DNA from: Aureispira sp.
GTDB taxonomy: Bacteria; Bacteroidota; Bacteroidia; Chitinophagales; Saprospiraceae
Length of the DNA: 64,000 bases
Direction: 5' to 3'
NCBI GenBank assembly: GCA_024222455.1
Contig: JAAEPD010000087.1
Coordinates: forward strand, 55,005 to 119,004
The notes beneath the pieces are model-generated. The model was not told the origin of the DNA and did not search any database. It worked only from the letters and a program-made list of their open reading frames with translations. A program made the position numbers and the translations under genes. Positions within the stretch are counted from its first letter, which is position 1; each line of letters starts with the position of its first letter. Of this stretch, positions 35,668-45,157 are shown one piece after another.

Positions 35668-36555
35668 ATGAATGTAAATTTCAAATCTCTACGATTTGCA
35701 CTCCTATCATGTTGCTTATTAATTTTCATCACATCTAGCTCTTCTTTTGCCCAAGGTGATGAGAACACTACTAATGTTACTGAGTCAGGAAAGACAGATA
35801 TACCAACTCCAAGGGACAATTTTTATGATCGTTATATATACAAGGAAAAAGCTGTATTGGCATATGATCATATCCATGAAAAGGATGTTTTTTGGGAAAA
35901 ACGTATTTGGCGTTTAATCGATATTCGTGAAAAGATGAATCACCTTTTTCGTTACGAAAAAGCGTATTTTATCAATATCATGTTAGATGCTGCCAAAGGA
36001 GGAGATATAACGTTGTACCACGTATTTGACGATGAGTTTACTCAACCAATGACTCAAGATGAAATGCAAACAATTGGTAGTTCTGTAGATACTATCATTA
36101 CATTTGATCCTGAGACATTTGAAGAGATTATTCAAGTTGTAGTTAATGAATTAGACCCTACCGATGTGAAAAAATATCGTATTAAAGAGGTTTGGTACTT
36201 TGACGAAGAAACTTCAACAATGGGTGTGCGCATTTTAGGTATTGCTCCGATTATTGACCGTTACGATGATAATGGTAATTTCTTGAACTCTGGACCTATG
36301 TTTTGGGCTTATTATCCTGAACTAAGAGAAACCTTAGCTAGAAATGAAGCATTCAATCCTCATAATGATGCAGCTCGTATGAGTTGGGAGGATATTTTTG
36401 AAGCTAGACTCTTTTCTAGTTACATTATAAAAGAATCGAATGTTTATGACCGACGTATCAAGGATTATAAAACATCTCCTATTGATGTTTTATTAGAAGC
36501 GGATAAGATCAAAGATGAGATTTTCCATTTTGAGCATGACTTGTGGTCATACTAA
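35668..36555 (+). CDS. gldN: GldN, type IX secretion ring component
   Basis: A 295-residue protein with a signal peptide (about 29 residues, SSSFAQ) and the GldN/PorN sequence: DNFYDRYIYKEKAVLAYDHIHEKDVFWEKRIWRLIDIREKMN near the start, then VWYFDEETSTMGVRILGIAPI and MSWEDIFEARLFSSYIIKESN. GldN forms the periplasmic ring with the lipoprotein GldK. It ends the gldKLMN group and is followed at 36594 by a strong terminator. Confidence 0.95.
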   Translation: MNVNFKSLRFALLSCCLLIFITSSSSFAQGDENTTNVTESGKTDIPTPRDNFYDRYIYKEKAVLAYDHIHEKDVFWEKRIWRLIDIREKMNHLFRYEKAYFINIMLDAAKGGDITLYHVFDDEFTQPMTQDEMQTIGSSVDTIITFDPETFEEIIQVVVNELDPTDVKKYRIKEVWYFDEETSTMGVRILGIAPIIDRYDDNGNFLNSGPMFWAYYPELRETLARNEAFNPHNDAARMSWEDIFEARLFSSYIIKESNVYDRRIKDYKTSPIDVLLEADKIKDEIFHFEHDLWSY

Positions 36556-36593
36556 AAATATAAGCATCTTACCTATTTAGGTGAAATGATATA

Positions 36594-36629
36594 AAAGACT
36601 GTCAAACTAGATTTGACAGTCTTTTTTTT
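36594..36629 (+). terminator. Rho-independent terminator after gldN
   Basis: A perfect 13-bp stem (36594-36606 with 36612-36624) with a 5-nt loop ends in a run of Ts. It closes the gldKLMN transcription unit and separates it from uvrB. Confidence 0.92.
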
Positions 36630-36656
36630 GTGTATAAAAAATTAAAGTAGATTCCT

Positions 36657-36664
36657 TATCTTTG
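36657..36664 (+). promoter_or_regulatory. Candidate -7 element for uvrB
   Basis: TATCTTTG followed by CA matches the Bacteroidota -7 consensus TAnnTTTGC, 53 bp before the uvrB start and just after the gldN terminator. No -33 TTTG at standard spacing is obvious. Confidence 0.45.
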
Positions 36665-36716
36665 CACTATTCAACTTGGCTAATTCAACAACTACTTTTC
36701 AAAAATAAAGATTGTT

Positions 36717-38738
36717 ATGAAGTTTAAACTGCATACTCCTTTCCAACCTTCTGGAGATCAACCAACTGCTATCAAAGAATTAGTAAAGGGAGTTGAAGGT
36801 GGTGACAAAGCCCAATGTTTATTGGGGGTTACTGGTTCTGGAAAAACATTTACGATGGCAAATGTAATTGCTGAATTGCAACGACCAACTATCATATTAT
36901 CCCATAACAAAACACTAACCGCTCAACTTTATGGTGAGTTTAAGCAATTCTTTCCAGAAAATGCAGTCGAGTATTTTGTCTCCTACTATGATTATTATCA
37001 GCCAGAAGCCTATGTTGTATCTACAGATACCTACATTGAAAAAGATTTGGCGATAAATGCCGAAATTGATAAGCTTCGTTTAAGAGCGAGTTCTCAATTA
37101 CTTTCTGGTCGACGGGATATAGTTGTAGTTGCTTCGGTTTCTTGTATTTATGGTTTAGGAAATCCAGAAGATTATAAAAGTGGGATCATTCGATTACAAA
37201 CAGAGCAACAAATTAGCAGGAATAGGTTGTTGTATCAACTAGTAGATGCTTTATATTCTAGAACAGAAGTTGATTTTACGAGAGGAACATTTCGAGTAAG
37301 AGGAGATACCATTGATATTAATTTGCCTTATGCTGAACATGGATATCGTATTACGTTTTGGGGAGATGAGATAGAAGAATTGGCAAAAATAGATGTGGAA
37401 ACAGGTAAAACACTAGAGGATGTAGATGATGTTGCCATTTTTCCTGCCAACCTTTATGTTGCTCCCAAAGAAAAAATGAAAGAAATTGTGCATGATATAG
37501 AAGATGAACTACATGCACAGGTTAAATATTTTGAGCAACACCAACAATATGCAGAGGCCAAACGTATTCGAGAGCGAGTAACCTTAGATTTAGAAATGAT
37601 GCGTCAGTTAGGTTATTGTTCAGGTGTAGAAAATTATTCTAGATACTTTGATGGACGAAAAGAAGGTGTTCGACCGTTTTGCTTGTTAGATTATTTCCCA
37701 AAAGACTATTTGATTATTATAGATGAGAGTCATGTGACTTTACCTCAGTTTCGAGCCATGTTTGGAGGAGATAAAGCTCGAACGCTCAATTTGGTAAATC
37801 ATGGATTTAGATTGCCTTCTGCTTTAGATAATAGACCACTTAATTTTTCTGAATTTGAACAAATTGTAAACCAAGTAGTCTATGTGAGTGCAACACCTTC
37901 TGACTATGAATTGGAACAAACAGATGGAGTAGTGGTAGAGCAGATCGTAAGGCCTACAGGATTGTTGGATCCTCCAATAGATGTTAGACCTAGTATCAAT
38001 CAAGTAGATGATCTATTGGATGAAATAGAGAACTGCACAAGAAAGAATGAACGAGTCTTAGTGACAACTATTACTAAGCGAATGTCTGAAGAATTGGCTA
38101 AGTACTTAACTAAATTAAATGTTAAATGCCGATATATCCATTCCGAAATTGATACAATGGAGCGTGTAGAAATCTTGAGAGATCTAAGATTAGGGGAGTT
38201 TGATGTATTGATTGGAATTAATTTATTGAGAGAGGGGCTCGATTTACCAGAGGTTTCTTTAGTTGCCATTTTAGATGCAGATAAGGAAGGTTTTTTGAGA
38301 AATGTACGGTCTCTAACTCAGACTGCAGGGCGTGCTGCTCGTAATGTAAATGGTCGAGTTATTTTTTATGCAGACAAGATGACTAACTCTATGCGAAAAA
38401 CGATTGATGAAACTAATAGGCGTAGAGAAATTCAAATAGCATATAATAAGAAACATAACATTATTCCTAAAACAGTAAAAAAGTCAAAAGACGAAATTAT
38501 GAAGCAGGGGTCCATCTTAGATGGTAAAGTATATGAACTGCCAGAAGAAGAAACCTTGACTTTGGCCGCTGACCCTGCTGTTCAGTATATGGCAAAAGAT
38601 GAATTGAATAAATTGATAACTTCTGTACGTAAAAAAATGCAAGAAGCATCCAAAACTATGGATTTTATGACTGCTGCTCAGTTGAGAGATGAAATGTTAG
38701 AATTGAAAAAAATATTGAAAGAACGATTTGGCGATTAG
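36717..38738 (+). CDS. uvrB: UvrABC excinuclease subunit B
   Basis: The damage-verifying subunit of nucleotide excision repair, 673 residues, full length. Walker A GVTGSGKT is at 37-44, the beta-hairpin that clamps damaged DNA in YYDYYQPEAYV at about 90-100, and the DESH box in IIIDESHVTLPQFRAM. Helicase motifs V and VI appear as GINLLREGLDLPEVSL and QTAGRAARN. The C-terminal UvrC-binding UVR motif is at about 635-670. It has its own promoter-like element after a terminator, so it is transcribed independently of gldKLMN. Confidence 0.98.
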   Translation: MKFKLHTPFQPSGDQPTAIKELVKGVEGGDKAQCLLGVTGSGKTFTMANVIAELQRPTIILSHNKTLTAQLYGEFKQFFPENAVEYFVSYYDYYQPEAYVVSTDTYIEKDLAINAEIDKLRLRASSQLLSGRRDIVVVASVSCIYGLGNPEDYKSGIIRLQTEQQISRNRLLYQLVDALYSRTEVDFTRGTFRVRGDTIDINLPYAEHGYRITFWGDEIEELAKIDVETGKTLEDVDDVAIFPANLYVAPKEKMKEIVHDIEDELHAQVKYFEQHQQYAEAKRIRERVTLDLEMMRQLGYCSGVENYSRYFDGRKEGVRPFCLLDYFPKDYLIIIDESHVTLPQFRAMFGGDKARTLNLVNHGFRLPSALDNRPLNFSEFEQIVNQVVYVSATPSDYELEQTDGVVVEQIVRPTGLLDPPIDVRPSINQVDDLLDEIENCTRKNERVLVTTITKRMSEELAKYLTKLNVKCRYIHSEIDTMERVEILRDLRLGEFDVLIGINLLREGLDLPEVSLVAILDADKEGFLRNVRSLTQTAGRAARNVNGRVIFYADKMTNSMRKTIDETNRRREIQIAYNKKHNIIPKTVKKSKDEIMKQGSILDGKVYELPEEETLTLAADPAVQYMAKDELNKLITSVRKKMQEASKTMDFMTAAQLRDEMLELKKILKERFGD

Positions 38739-38816
38739 AAAAAGAAGTGACTTTAGGGAAATATTGCGTATTGGAGTTTATATAAGTTTTGCTAAATCTA
38801 TAATGAGTTGCAAGTT

Positions 38817-39599
38817 ATGAAAGGAGTTGTTACACTATTGGCTTGGGGTATAGGAATTATTTCTGTTTTTGCACAAAAAACACCCTATGCAGTAGAGGTT
38901 GGTGCTTTTGCTACCTCTGTTTCAAAAGGGTATTTCAAGAATTTGAAAAATGTATATGAAACAGTAGATGTAAACCAAATTTTTCGTTACTATATAGATG
39001 TAGCAGATCATGAAACGGCACGCAAAAAGCGACAAGAAGTAGTAGAAGCAGGCTTTGCAAATGCCCGAATTATTAATTGGAAAGAAATTTTTAATCAGTG
39101 TGATGCCATTTGTGAATATACTCCTCCAGAACGGACAGGAGCAAATTTGGTTAAGCCCATAACTCCTCCAGTTCCTGTTGTGGATGTGAGAAGTATAGAG
39201 TCTATATTTTTTGATTTTGATAGTTATCGACTAAGGGAAAAATCAGTATTAGAATTAAAAGATTTAGCACAAGTTCTCAAGCAAAACCCTAGCTATAAAG
39301 CAGAATTAAGAGCACATACAGATGCTAAAGGTTCAGATAGTTATAATGAACAATTGTCTAAGAATAGAGCTAATGCAGCCCTAAAATATCTCATAAAAAA
39401 GGGAGTAAAAAGCAGTAGAATTCAAATTAGAACATTTGGGGAAGGAGCACCTATAGCTAAAAATCAACTTGCAGATGGCGCTGATACTGAAACAGGTAGA
39501 CAGTTTAATAGAAGAGTGGAATTAATTATTTTAGATAAATCTGGTAATATTTTAAACATTGTGGACAAAATATATGTTCCAGATGATATAAGAGATTAA
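38817..39599 (+). CDS. OmpA-family protein with SPOR-like N-domain
   Basis: I start at ATG 38817; an in-frame TTG three codons earlier is less likely. The 260-residue protein has a signal peptide (about 18 residues, ISVFAQ). It has an N-terminal region with the SPOR-like pattern (VEVGAFATSVSKGYFKNL...RKKRQEVVEAGFANARI). The C-terminal OmpA peptidoglycan-binding domain (about 130-250) has FFDFDSYRLREKS, LRAHTDAKGSDSYNEQLSKNRA and RQFNRRVELI. It is probably a periplasmic or outer-membrane protein tethered to the cell wall. A terminator follows 175 bp downstream. Confidence 0.92.
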   Translation: MKGVVTLLAWGIGIISVFAQKTPYAVEVGAFATSVSKGYFKNLKNVYETVDVNQIFRYYIDVADHETARKKRQEVVEAGFANARIINWKEIFNQCDAICEYTPPERTGANLVKPITPPVPVVDVRSIESIFFDFDSYRLREKSVLELKDLAQVLKQNPSYKAELRAHTDAKGSDSYNEQLSKNRANAALKYLIKKGVKSSRIQIRTFGEGAPIAKNQLADGADTETGRQFNRRVELIILDKSGNILNIVDKIYVPDDIRD

Positions 39600-39773
39600 C
39601 AAAGGTAAAAGGCCTTCAAAAGATAGAATTGTCAAAAAGATGTCAAGACATTATTTTTATCTTGAAATAGTTGGAAAGTTCCAAAAAAAAATCTATTATT
39701 GTGTTAGAAAGAAAGAAAATTATCTTCAAAGATATATAAGAGTGTAATTCATGGGTTTTAGGGTTTAGTTTTC

Positions 39774-39807
39774 AGTCCAGTGTCTTTTAGACACTGGGCT
39801 TTTTTTA
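39774..39807 (+). terminator. Rho-independent terminator
   Basis: A stem of about 12 bp (39774-39785 with 39789-39800, one mismatch) with a 3-nt loop is followed by seven Ts. It separates the OmpA-like gene from the NRAMP-like gene. Confidence 0.88.
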
Positions 39808-39843
39808 TTTCTAAAACTCAATACTAACTTAAAACTAGACAAG

Positions 39844-41130
39844 ATGGCAACAGCTAAAAAATCTTGGTTGCAGCTTTTAGGACCAGGCCTTTTGTTTGCA
39901 GGAGCAGCAGTTGGTGTTTCTCATTTGGTCTATTCAACCCGAGCAGGAGCAAACTATGGATTTGGTTTAGTTTGGTTAGTCTTGTTGGCCAATCTTTTTA
40001 AATACCCATTTTTTGAATTTGGACCACGTTATGCTAGTGCCACTGGACATAGTTTATTGGAAGGATATCAAAAGTTAGGTAAATGGGTTTTAGCCTTATT
40101 TGGCCTAATTACGATAGGGACAATGTTCACAGTTCAGGCAGCCGTCACTTTAGTAACTGCTAGTCTAGCCGTCAATATTTTTGGTATTACCGATAGCTTA
40201 TTGATTTGGGTCTGTATATTGTTACTAATCTGTTCAGGATTGTTGGTAGTAGGTCGGTATAAGCTCTTAGACAACCTAATGAAGTTTATCATCATTACAC
40301 TTACCGTAGTTACCTTAGTGGCCGTATTTATGGCATTTAGTAACCAAGTAGGTGAGATTAGTTTTACACAGCAGTTCTCTATAGGAGGGGCACATCTTGC
40401 TTTTGTTATTGCATTTATGGGCTGGATGCCGGCCCCATTAGATCTATCTGTTTGGCATTCCTTGTGGACTCTAGAAAAGCAAAAACAATCTAAGGCTGAA
40501 TTTGATATAAAGCAATCCTTATTTGATTTTAATATAGGATATATCGGCACTACATTTCTAGCCTTATTTTTTATGTCTTTGGGAGCCTTAGTTATGTATC
40601 ATTCTGGCGAACAATTTTCTCCCAAAGGGACTGTGTTTGCCAAGCAACTCATCGAATTATATACCAATACTCTAGGGCAAGGAGCAGGTACATTTATCGC
40701 CTTAGCCGCTTTTATTACAATGTTTAGTACAACCATAACCTGCTTAGATGCATTGCCCAGAAGTATGGCTAGGGCACATTATCTATTTTTAGGAGAGGGA
40801 GCTTCTATTTCTCTAGATGAGCCAGATGAACAAGGCAAAACTAGCCTAGAAATGCCTAAAAGTTATTATTGGGGGTGGTTAGTCGTTTTGATGCTTGGAG
40901 CTTTACTTATCTTAAGTATGTTGCTGACTAATATGGCTACATTTTTAATGATTGCTACAATCCTTTCATTCCTAACCGCACCATTTTTTGCTATAGCCAA
41001 CTACATATTAGTAACCAAACATATAGAACCGGAACACAGACCTCCTTTAGCTACTCGTATATTGAGTATATTGGGAATTGCTTACCTCTTTATTTTTTGT
41101 GCTATTTATATCTGGAGTTTAGTAGGCTAA
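39844..41130 (+). CDS. NRAMP-like divalent metal transporter
   Basis: A 428-residue inner-membrane protein with about eleven helices and the NRAMP start LLGPGLLFAGAAVGVSHLVYSTRAGANYGFGLVW. In canonical members the first helix carries DPGN, which binds the metal; here the site reads GVSH. The sixth-helix MPHN-type motif reads MPAP (AFMGWMPAPLDLSVW). The fold is therefore NRAMP-like but the metal-binding residues differ, so substrate and even ion specificity are uncertain. It is transcribed alone. Confidence 0.87.
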   Translation: MATAKKSWLQLLGPGLLFAGAAVGVSHLVYSTRAGANYGFGLVWLVLLANLFKYPFFEFGPRYASATGHSLLEGYQKLGKWVLALFGLITIGTMFTVQAAVTLVTASLAVNIFGITDSLLIWVCILLLICSGLLVVGRYKLLDNLMKFIIITLTVVTLVAVFMAFSNQVGEISFTQQFSIGGAHLAFVIAFMGWMPAPLDLSVWHSLWTLEKQKQSKAEFDIKQSLFDFNIGYIGTTFLALFFMSLGALVMYHSGEQFSPKGTVFAKQLIELYTNTLGQGAGTFIALAAFITMFSTTITCLDALPRSMARAHYLFLGEGASISLDEPDEQGKTSLEMPKSYYWGWLVVLMLGALLILSMLLTNMATFLMIATILSFLTAPFFAIANYILVTKHIEPEHRPPLATRILSILGIAYLFIFCAIYIWSLVG

Positions 41131-41140
41131 AAGGCATAAC

Positions 41141-41172
41141 AAAAAGGCTACTCAAAAAATAGAGCAACCTTT
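41141..41172 (-). terminator. Terminator for the methyltransferase gene
   Basis: GGCTACTC and GAGCAACC form an 8-bp stem with two G-U type pairs around an A-rich loop. Read leftward it ends in five Ts, and it lies between two convergent genes. It is weaker than other terminators here. Confidence 0.6.
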
Positions 41173-41206
41173 CTGAAATGAATATATCTTATAAGAGAAC
41201 AGCTTT

Positions 41207-41785
41207 CTAAGCTTGTTTAGCTTCTTCTTCTGTTTCGTTTTTAGTGCAAATATGTATAAACGCTGGAGGAACATTCAACATCACAAAATCAATTTTTGCA
41301 TTGCCAAAGATGCGCTCATAACGTTTTTTAGCTACAGTAGAATAATGTAACTGGATGTAGTTGTTGCCATTACGCAAGTGTTTGTAAGACTCTTCTATAA
41401 TATCATCTTCAGGGATGATTACAAAAGGAATCGCAGATACTACATAATCAGCATATTCAAAGCCTGCATTTTTGATGTATTCACCCATTTTTAGGGCATC
41501 GTCTTGTATGATCTGTAGACGTTCGTCATGACCCAAATCATCTTTCATGTCTTGGCAGAACTTCTCATTGATCTCAAAAGAAAGCAATTTAGCATCAGGT
41601 TTCATATTTTTGAGCATTTGCAAGGTAATAGAACCATCACCTGCACCAAGCTCAACAATACAATTAGCTTTTGAAAAGTCGATATGTTTAGCCATCGTTT
41701 TGCCTACAAATTGAGAAGAACGTGAAATAGTTCCTACTTCTTTGAAGCGACGGAGACCTTGAATAAAGAATTTTATAGCACCCAT
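41207..41785 (-). CDS. SAM-dependent methyltransferase, phospholipid N-methyltransferase-like
   Basis: A 192-residue class I methyltransferase. Motif I is CIVELGAGDGS at about 42-52, and the acidic strand end LLSFEINEKFC follows. The region after it, IIQDDALKM...YVVSAIPF, is like the PmtA and rRNA-dimethylase group. Proteins of this size and order are often annotated as phosphatidylethanolamine N-methyltransferase-like. The preceding basic amphipathic N-terminus (FFIQGLRRFKEVG) suits membrane contact. The substrate remains uncertain. Confidence 0.82.
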   Translation of the reverse strand: MGAIKFFIQGLRRFKEVGTISRSSQFVGKTMAKHIDFSKANCIVELGAGDGSITLQMLKNMKPDAKLLSFEINEKFCQDMKDDLGHDERLQIIQDDALKMGEYIKNAGFEYADYVVSAIPFVIIPEDDIIEESYKHLRNGNNYIQLHYSTVAKKRYERIFGNAKIDFVMLNVPPAFIHICTKNETEEEAKQA

Positions 41786-41899
41786 AATATTGTTTTAAGG
41801 TTGTGTTGAGAATCAAGCTAAGTGGTTGAATAAAATCGTGTAAAACTAATTAGTCAACTAATTTTATCTAACTACTTATCATTTCTAGTATTAAAGTTA

Positions 41900-41907
41900 T
41901 ATTTTTG
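41900..41907 (+). promoter_or_regulatory. Candidate -7 element upstream of the epimerase
   Basis: TATTTTTG followed by CC matches TAnnTTTG, 106 bp before the mce start. No -33 element at normal spacing was found. Confidence 0.35.
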
Positions 41908-42012
41908 CCCTTCGATTTTTAATTGTTAATGATCCTTTTTATCAAAATCAATGGACAATTTGATTAACTAACTATTCAAAAAGCATCCAAAATTAATAAA
42001 ATATATCCAAAT

Positions 42013-42411
42013 ATGAAAGTAGAACATATTGGCATTGCTGTAAAAAATTTGGCTGCTAGCAATAAATTGTTTGCAACTTTATTTAATCAAGAGCATTATA
42101 AAATTGAATCGGTAGCCTCTGAGGGCGTTTCCACAGCTTTTTTTCAGTGTGGAGAAACAAAGATCGAATTATTAGAAGCAACTAAAGAAGATAGTGCAAT
42201 TGCAAAATTTATAGAAAAAAGAGGAGAAGGAATCCATCATATTGCATTTGAGGTAGAAGATATCCATGCAGAGATGAAACGATTGGAAGGGGAAGGCTAT
42301 AGAATATTAAACGCTGAACCTAAACGTGGTGCAGATAATAAAATGATCTGTTTCTTACATCCAAAGAGTACCAATGGAGTACTGATTGAGTTGTGTCAAA
42401 GCATTAAGTAG
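42013..42411 (+). CDS. mce: Methylmalonyl-CoA epimerase
   Basis: A 132-residue vicinal-oxygen-chelate (glyoxalase fold) protein that interconverts the (R) and (S) forms of methylmalonyl-CoA in the propionate pathway. Metal ligands fit KVEHIGIAVKN (His5), GIHHIAFEVED (about residue 77) and the terminal VLIELCQ glutamate. Length is normal. It is 8 bp upstream of a TauE/SafE gene, probably in the same transcript. The pathway also uses B12, like the ribonucleotide reductase in this window. Confidence 0.93.
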   Translation: MKVEHIGIAVKNLAASNKLFATLFNQEHYKIESVASEGVSTAFFQCGETKIELLEATKEDSAIAKFIEKRGEGIHHIAFEVEDIHAEMKRLEGEGYRILNAEPKRGADNKMICFLHPKSTNGVLIELCQSIK

Positions 42412-42419
42412 CTAATTAA

Positions 42420-43214
42420 ATGAGTTGGGAATATTTTGTTTATGCAGGTTTAGGTGGAATGGTCGCTGGGTTTTTGACAACTTTGGCGGGCTTAGGATCT
42501 GTAGTGACCCTATATATCTTGATAGATATTATAGGCTTGCCAGCTCAAGTAGCCAATGCTACTAATCGTCTAGGTATTTTTGCGATGTCGGCTACTGCTG
42601 CACCTACCTTTCATAAGCGAGGGCACTTAGATTTTGAAAAAAGTTGGCCTGTTATCTTACTCCTGTTTATAGGAGCAGTATCTGGGTTTATTGCCATACA
42701 GTTTTTTAATAATGAACAGATAAGAGAGGTGTTTAAGTATCTACTAATTGTTATGTTAGCAGTGGTACTCATTAACCCTAAACGATGGCTTCAGCAAACG
42801 AATAAAGAGCACCAACTCAACTGGTGGATAGCTGCTCCAGCCTTATTGGCTATGGGCTTTTATGCCGGTTTTATACAGGTAGGGACAGGTGTGTTTTTAG
42901 TCACCTTTTTAGTCTTGTTGGGTAAGTATAGCCTTTTGGATGCTAATGGTGTGAAACTGGCTGCTTTTGCACTGTACAGTTTAGTTGGAATTCTAGTATT
43001 TGCAGGTTATGGTTGGATCAATTGGGGTATAGGTATTTCTTTGGCTTTAGGCCAAGGATTGGGAGCTTACTTGACCGCTAGATTTGCAACCTCTTATCCT
43101 AATGCCAATGCTTTTGTGCATAAACTATTGGTGGTAGTACTTATTGTAGCCATTTTCCGAATGTTTGAATTTTGGGACCTAGGTAGGTCTATAGTTGATT
43201 CTTTAGATATTTAG
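42420..43214 (+). CDS. TauE/SafE-family anion exporter
   Basis: A 264-residue inner-membrane protein with about eight helices in two related halves. The conserved starts are GGMVAGFLTTLAGLGSVVTLYIL with ATNRLGIF in the first half and GFYAGFIQVGTGVFLVTFLVL in the second. Family members export sulfite, sulfoacetate or other small organosulfur anions. The 8-bp gap to mce suggests co-transcription. The 3' end overlaps the convergent nucleotidase gene by 26 bp. Confidence 0.9.
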   Translation: MSWEYFVYAGLGGMVAGFLTTLAGLGSVVTLYILIDIIGLPAQVANATNRLGIFAMSATAAPTFHKRGHLDFEKSWPVILLLFIGAVSGFIAIQFFNNEQIREVFKYLLIVMLAVVLINPKRWLQQTNKEHQLNWWIAAPALLAMGFYAGFIQVGTGVFLVTFLVLLGKYSLLDANGVKLAAFALYSLVGILVFAGYGWINWGIGISLALGQGLGAYLTARFATSYPNANAFVHKLLVVVLIVAIFRMFEFWDLGRSIVDSLDI

Positions 43215-43626
43215 TAACCGCTTTCCAACTAGGAAATTGAGGACTATCAAACAATAATTGTTCTCCTCTAAACTCTGGATAAGGATGGTCATCTATCAAA
43301 AAATCACCTATCAAGAGGCCTTTCCGTTGACAAATAATCAAATTTTGAGTAGTGCTTAAACCTAAATGCTGCTCTACCCAAACACGTTTTTCGGTATAAC
43401 AAAGAGGATTTCGATAAGAAGGTGCTGTCAGGATATATACTTCAAAGTGCTGTTCTAGCAGTCGATAACTCTCTATAGCGCCAGCCAAAGGCTCCAAACC
43501 AGCAAAAAAACCATATTGAGATTGAGGGTATTTAGTTTCTGGTTCTAGTTTTTTTCGTTCCTTAAATCGTCCTCTATAATCGCAGAGGGTATTATCCATA
43601 TCTATAAATACACGTTGCTTTTGCAT
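43189..43626 (-). CDS. 5'(3')-deoxyribonucleotidase-like HAD phosphatase (NT5C type)
   Basis: A 145-residue HAD-superfamily protein of the cytosolic nucleotidase C type, expected to dephosphorylate (deoxy)nucleoside monophosphates. The catalytic motif DMDNT is at residues 9-13 with nucleophile Asp9 and acid Asp11. Motif II is TAPSYRNP, and the loop GDFLIDDHPYPEF supplies the late aspartates. It is smaller than the typical 180 or more residues, but the core motifs are present. It follows the 61-residue gene after 13 bp, and its 3' end overlaps the TauE gene. Confidence 0.85.
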   Translation of the reverse strand: MQKQRVFIDMDNTLCDYRGRFKERKKLEPETKYPQSQYGFFAGLEPLAGAIESYRLLEQHFEVYILTAPSYRNPLCYTEKRVWVEQHLGLSTTQNLIICQRKGLLIGDFLIDDHPYPEFRGEQLLFDSPQFPSWKAVTKYLKNQL

Positions 43627-43639
43627 ATCAAACTATATC

Positions 43640-43825
43640 TTAGTTTATATTAGGGTCATCTAGGTTAGCTTTGCCAAAGCCTGGACCAAATTTTTCGGCA
43701 ATGGCTTTATCACTGTTTTCCATTTCTACCAACATCTTGGCATACTCCACTAGGTCACTCAGTTTAGGTTCAGAGAGTTCTTTTGCCAATTCGCCTAGTT
43801 GTTTTTGCATTTCTTCTTTGGTCAT
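43640..43825 (-). CDS. Small hypothetical protein
   Basis: A 61-residue charged protein with a helical first half (EEMQKQLGELAKELSEP...LVEYAKMLVEMENSD) and a GPGFGKANLDDPN tail. It has an ATG start and a 13-bp gap to the nucleotidase gene. Protein-like composition supports it as real, but no family is recognised. Confidence 0.6.
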   Translation of the reverse strand: MTKEEMQKQLGELAKELSEPKLSDLVEYAKMLVEMENSDKAIAEKFGPGFGKANLDDPNIN

Positions 43826-44107
43826 AAAATCTATTCTGAATTATGAAAATATGTTTTGAAGGCCCTAGTGCTGTAGCTAAGACCACATTGAGTCTAAATA
43901 TTAAATCAAGAACATAAATATAGCAGAATTGCCTGTGTATATGTTGTACTAACCAAAATATTCTGCTTCGGCGTGTATGAATATATGCATGTTATTATGC
44001 ACCATTTCGTCCTTCAAATTTTGCTGTTGACTCGTTTGTAAAAACAACCTAAAGAAAGTATCTGAATCTTCGTCTTTACCATTATAACAATTCAAATCTT
44101 CAAGAAA

Positions 44108-44662
44108 CTATTTTTCTGCTAGATTGGGATACAAATTATGAAGAATAGCAAGTGCTTTTTCGGCCTCATTAAGTGGGACGGATTTAAATATACAGTTTCT
44201 TCCCTTGCCCAATAATCGAAGATCAACTATACCAAATTCATAAGAAGGATTTTCATTAATCTCCGCATAAACTAAATCTAATAACGAAATTTTAGCTGTT
44301 TTCCCTTGGACTTTAACCATAGCGTCTTTTTCCGTCAAACTATAAGTCACAACTTTCACTGAAGAGTTCTTATCTTCACTCTTATCCGATATAAATTTAA
44401 TAATTGTAGAGAGTCCAAATGCAGCTCCTATCAAAAAACAACAGATCATGACAGGAAACATTATGATCATCGTAGTTGCATCTTCAAAGAGGTCACCACT
44501 CGTACCCGAATTAGCATTGAGAAATGTTATTAAAGCTGATATCCCAAATCCAAAAAAAACGCCAGAAATGATCCCTGATTTTTGAAATTTTCCTTTTTGG
44601 GGAGATGTTCCTTTTTCTGCTAATTGCTTTTGATAGGTCCAAAGTATAGATGGAGCATTCAT
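44108..44662 (-). CDS. Two-helix membrane protein
   Basis: A 184-residue protein with membrane helices at about 31-49 and 64-88 and a cytosolic C-terminal domain of about 95 residues (VVTYSLTEKDAMVKVQGKTAKISLLDLVYAEINEN...FKSVPLNEAEKALAILHNLYPN) that looks like a small beta-rich module with a final helix. I do not recognise the family. It has no close co-directional neighbour. Confidence 0.68.
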   Translation of the reverse strand: MNAPSILWTYQKQLAEKGTSPQKGKFQKSGIISGVFFGFGISALITFLNANSGTSGDLFEDATTMIIMFPVMICCFLIGAAFGLSTIIKFISDKSEDKNSSVKVVTYSLTEKDAMVKVQGKTAKISLLDLVYAEINENPSYEFGIVDLRLLGKGRNCIFKSVPLNEAEKALAILHNLYPNLAEK

Positions 44663-45157
44663 GGTATTAAATATTGGGTTTTAATTTAGGAGGATATTCT
44701 TATTTTAAAATAATGAAGAACACATTACATTGGTGTTAGACTTTAAGTTCTAGACTTGTGGGTTCTCTTTTTTCCAAAAGTGAGTTTTCTTTTAGACTAA
44801 AAAAATAACTTCTCATCTTTTCAAGGTACGTTTTTTTTTCGAATTCTCAAGATTTTAACTTTCAGTTTTGTGTACTTATTCCATACTGTTTTTTTTAATA
44901 TTCATTCCTAATCTAGACACTCTGCCATAGACATAATAGAGTATAAAGTACAAGTAAACAAACTATTTAAAGAAGAAAAATCAACGAGTAGTTTGGGGAT
45001 CTAAAAAAGCACATAGTACACTATCACACAAGCGAAAGAGGCTGTAGTAAATATAATAGAAAATAGAAGAGAATAGCAAGGAACAAAGTATAATAGTGAG
45101 TTTATATTGAAAACAATTTCCAATTGATTAGCTATAAATCCCCACTAGCAAGAAAAA
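44663..45157. other. AT-rich intergenic region, nothing recognised
   Basis: These 495 bp lie between two leftward genes. I found no tRNA, clear hairpin with T-run, repeat arm or open frame that looks coding. A promoter for the 184-residue gene must lie near its left end. Confidence 0.5.
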
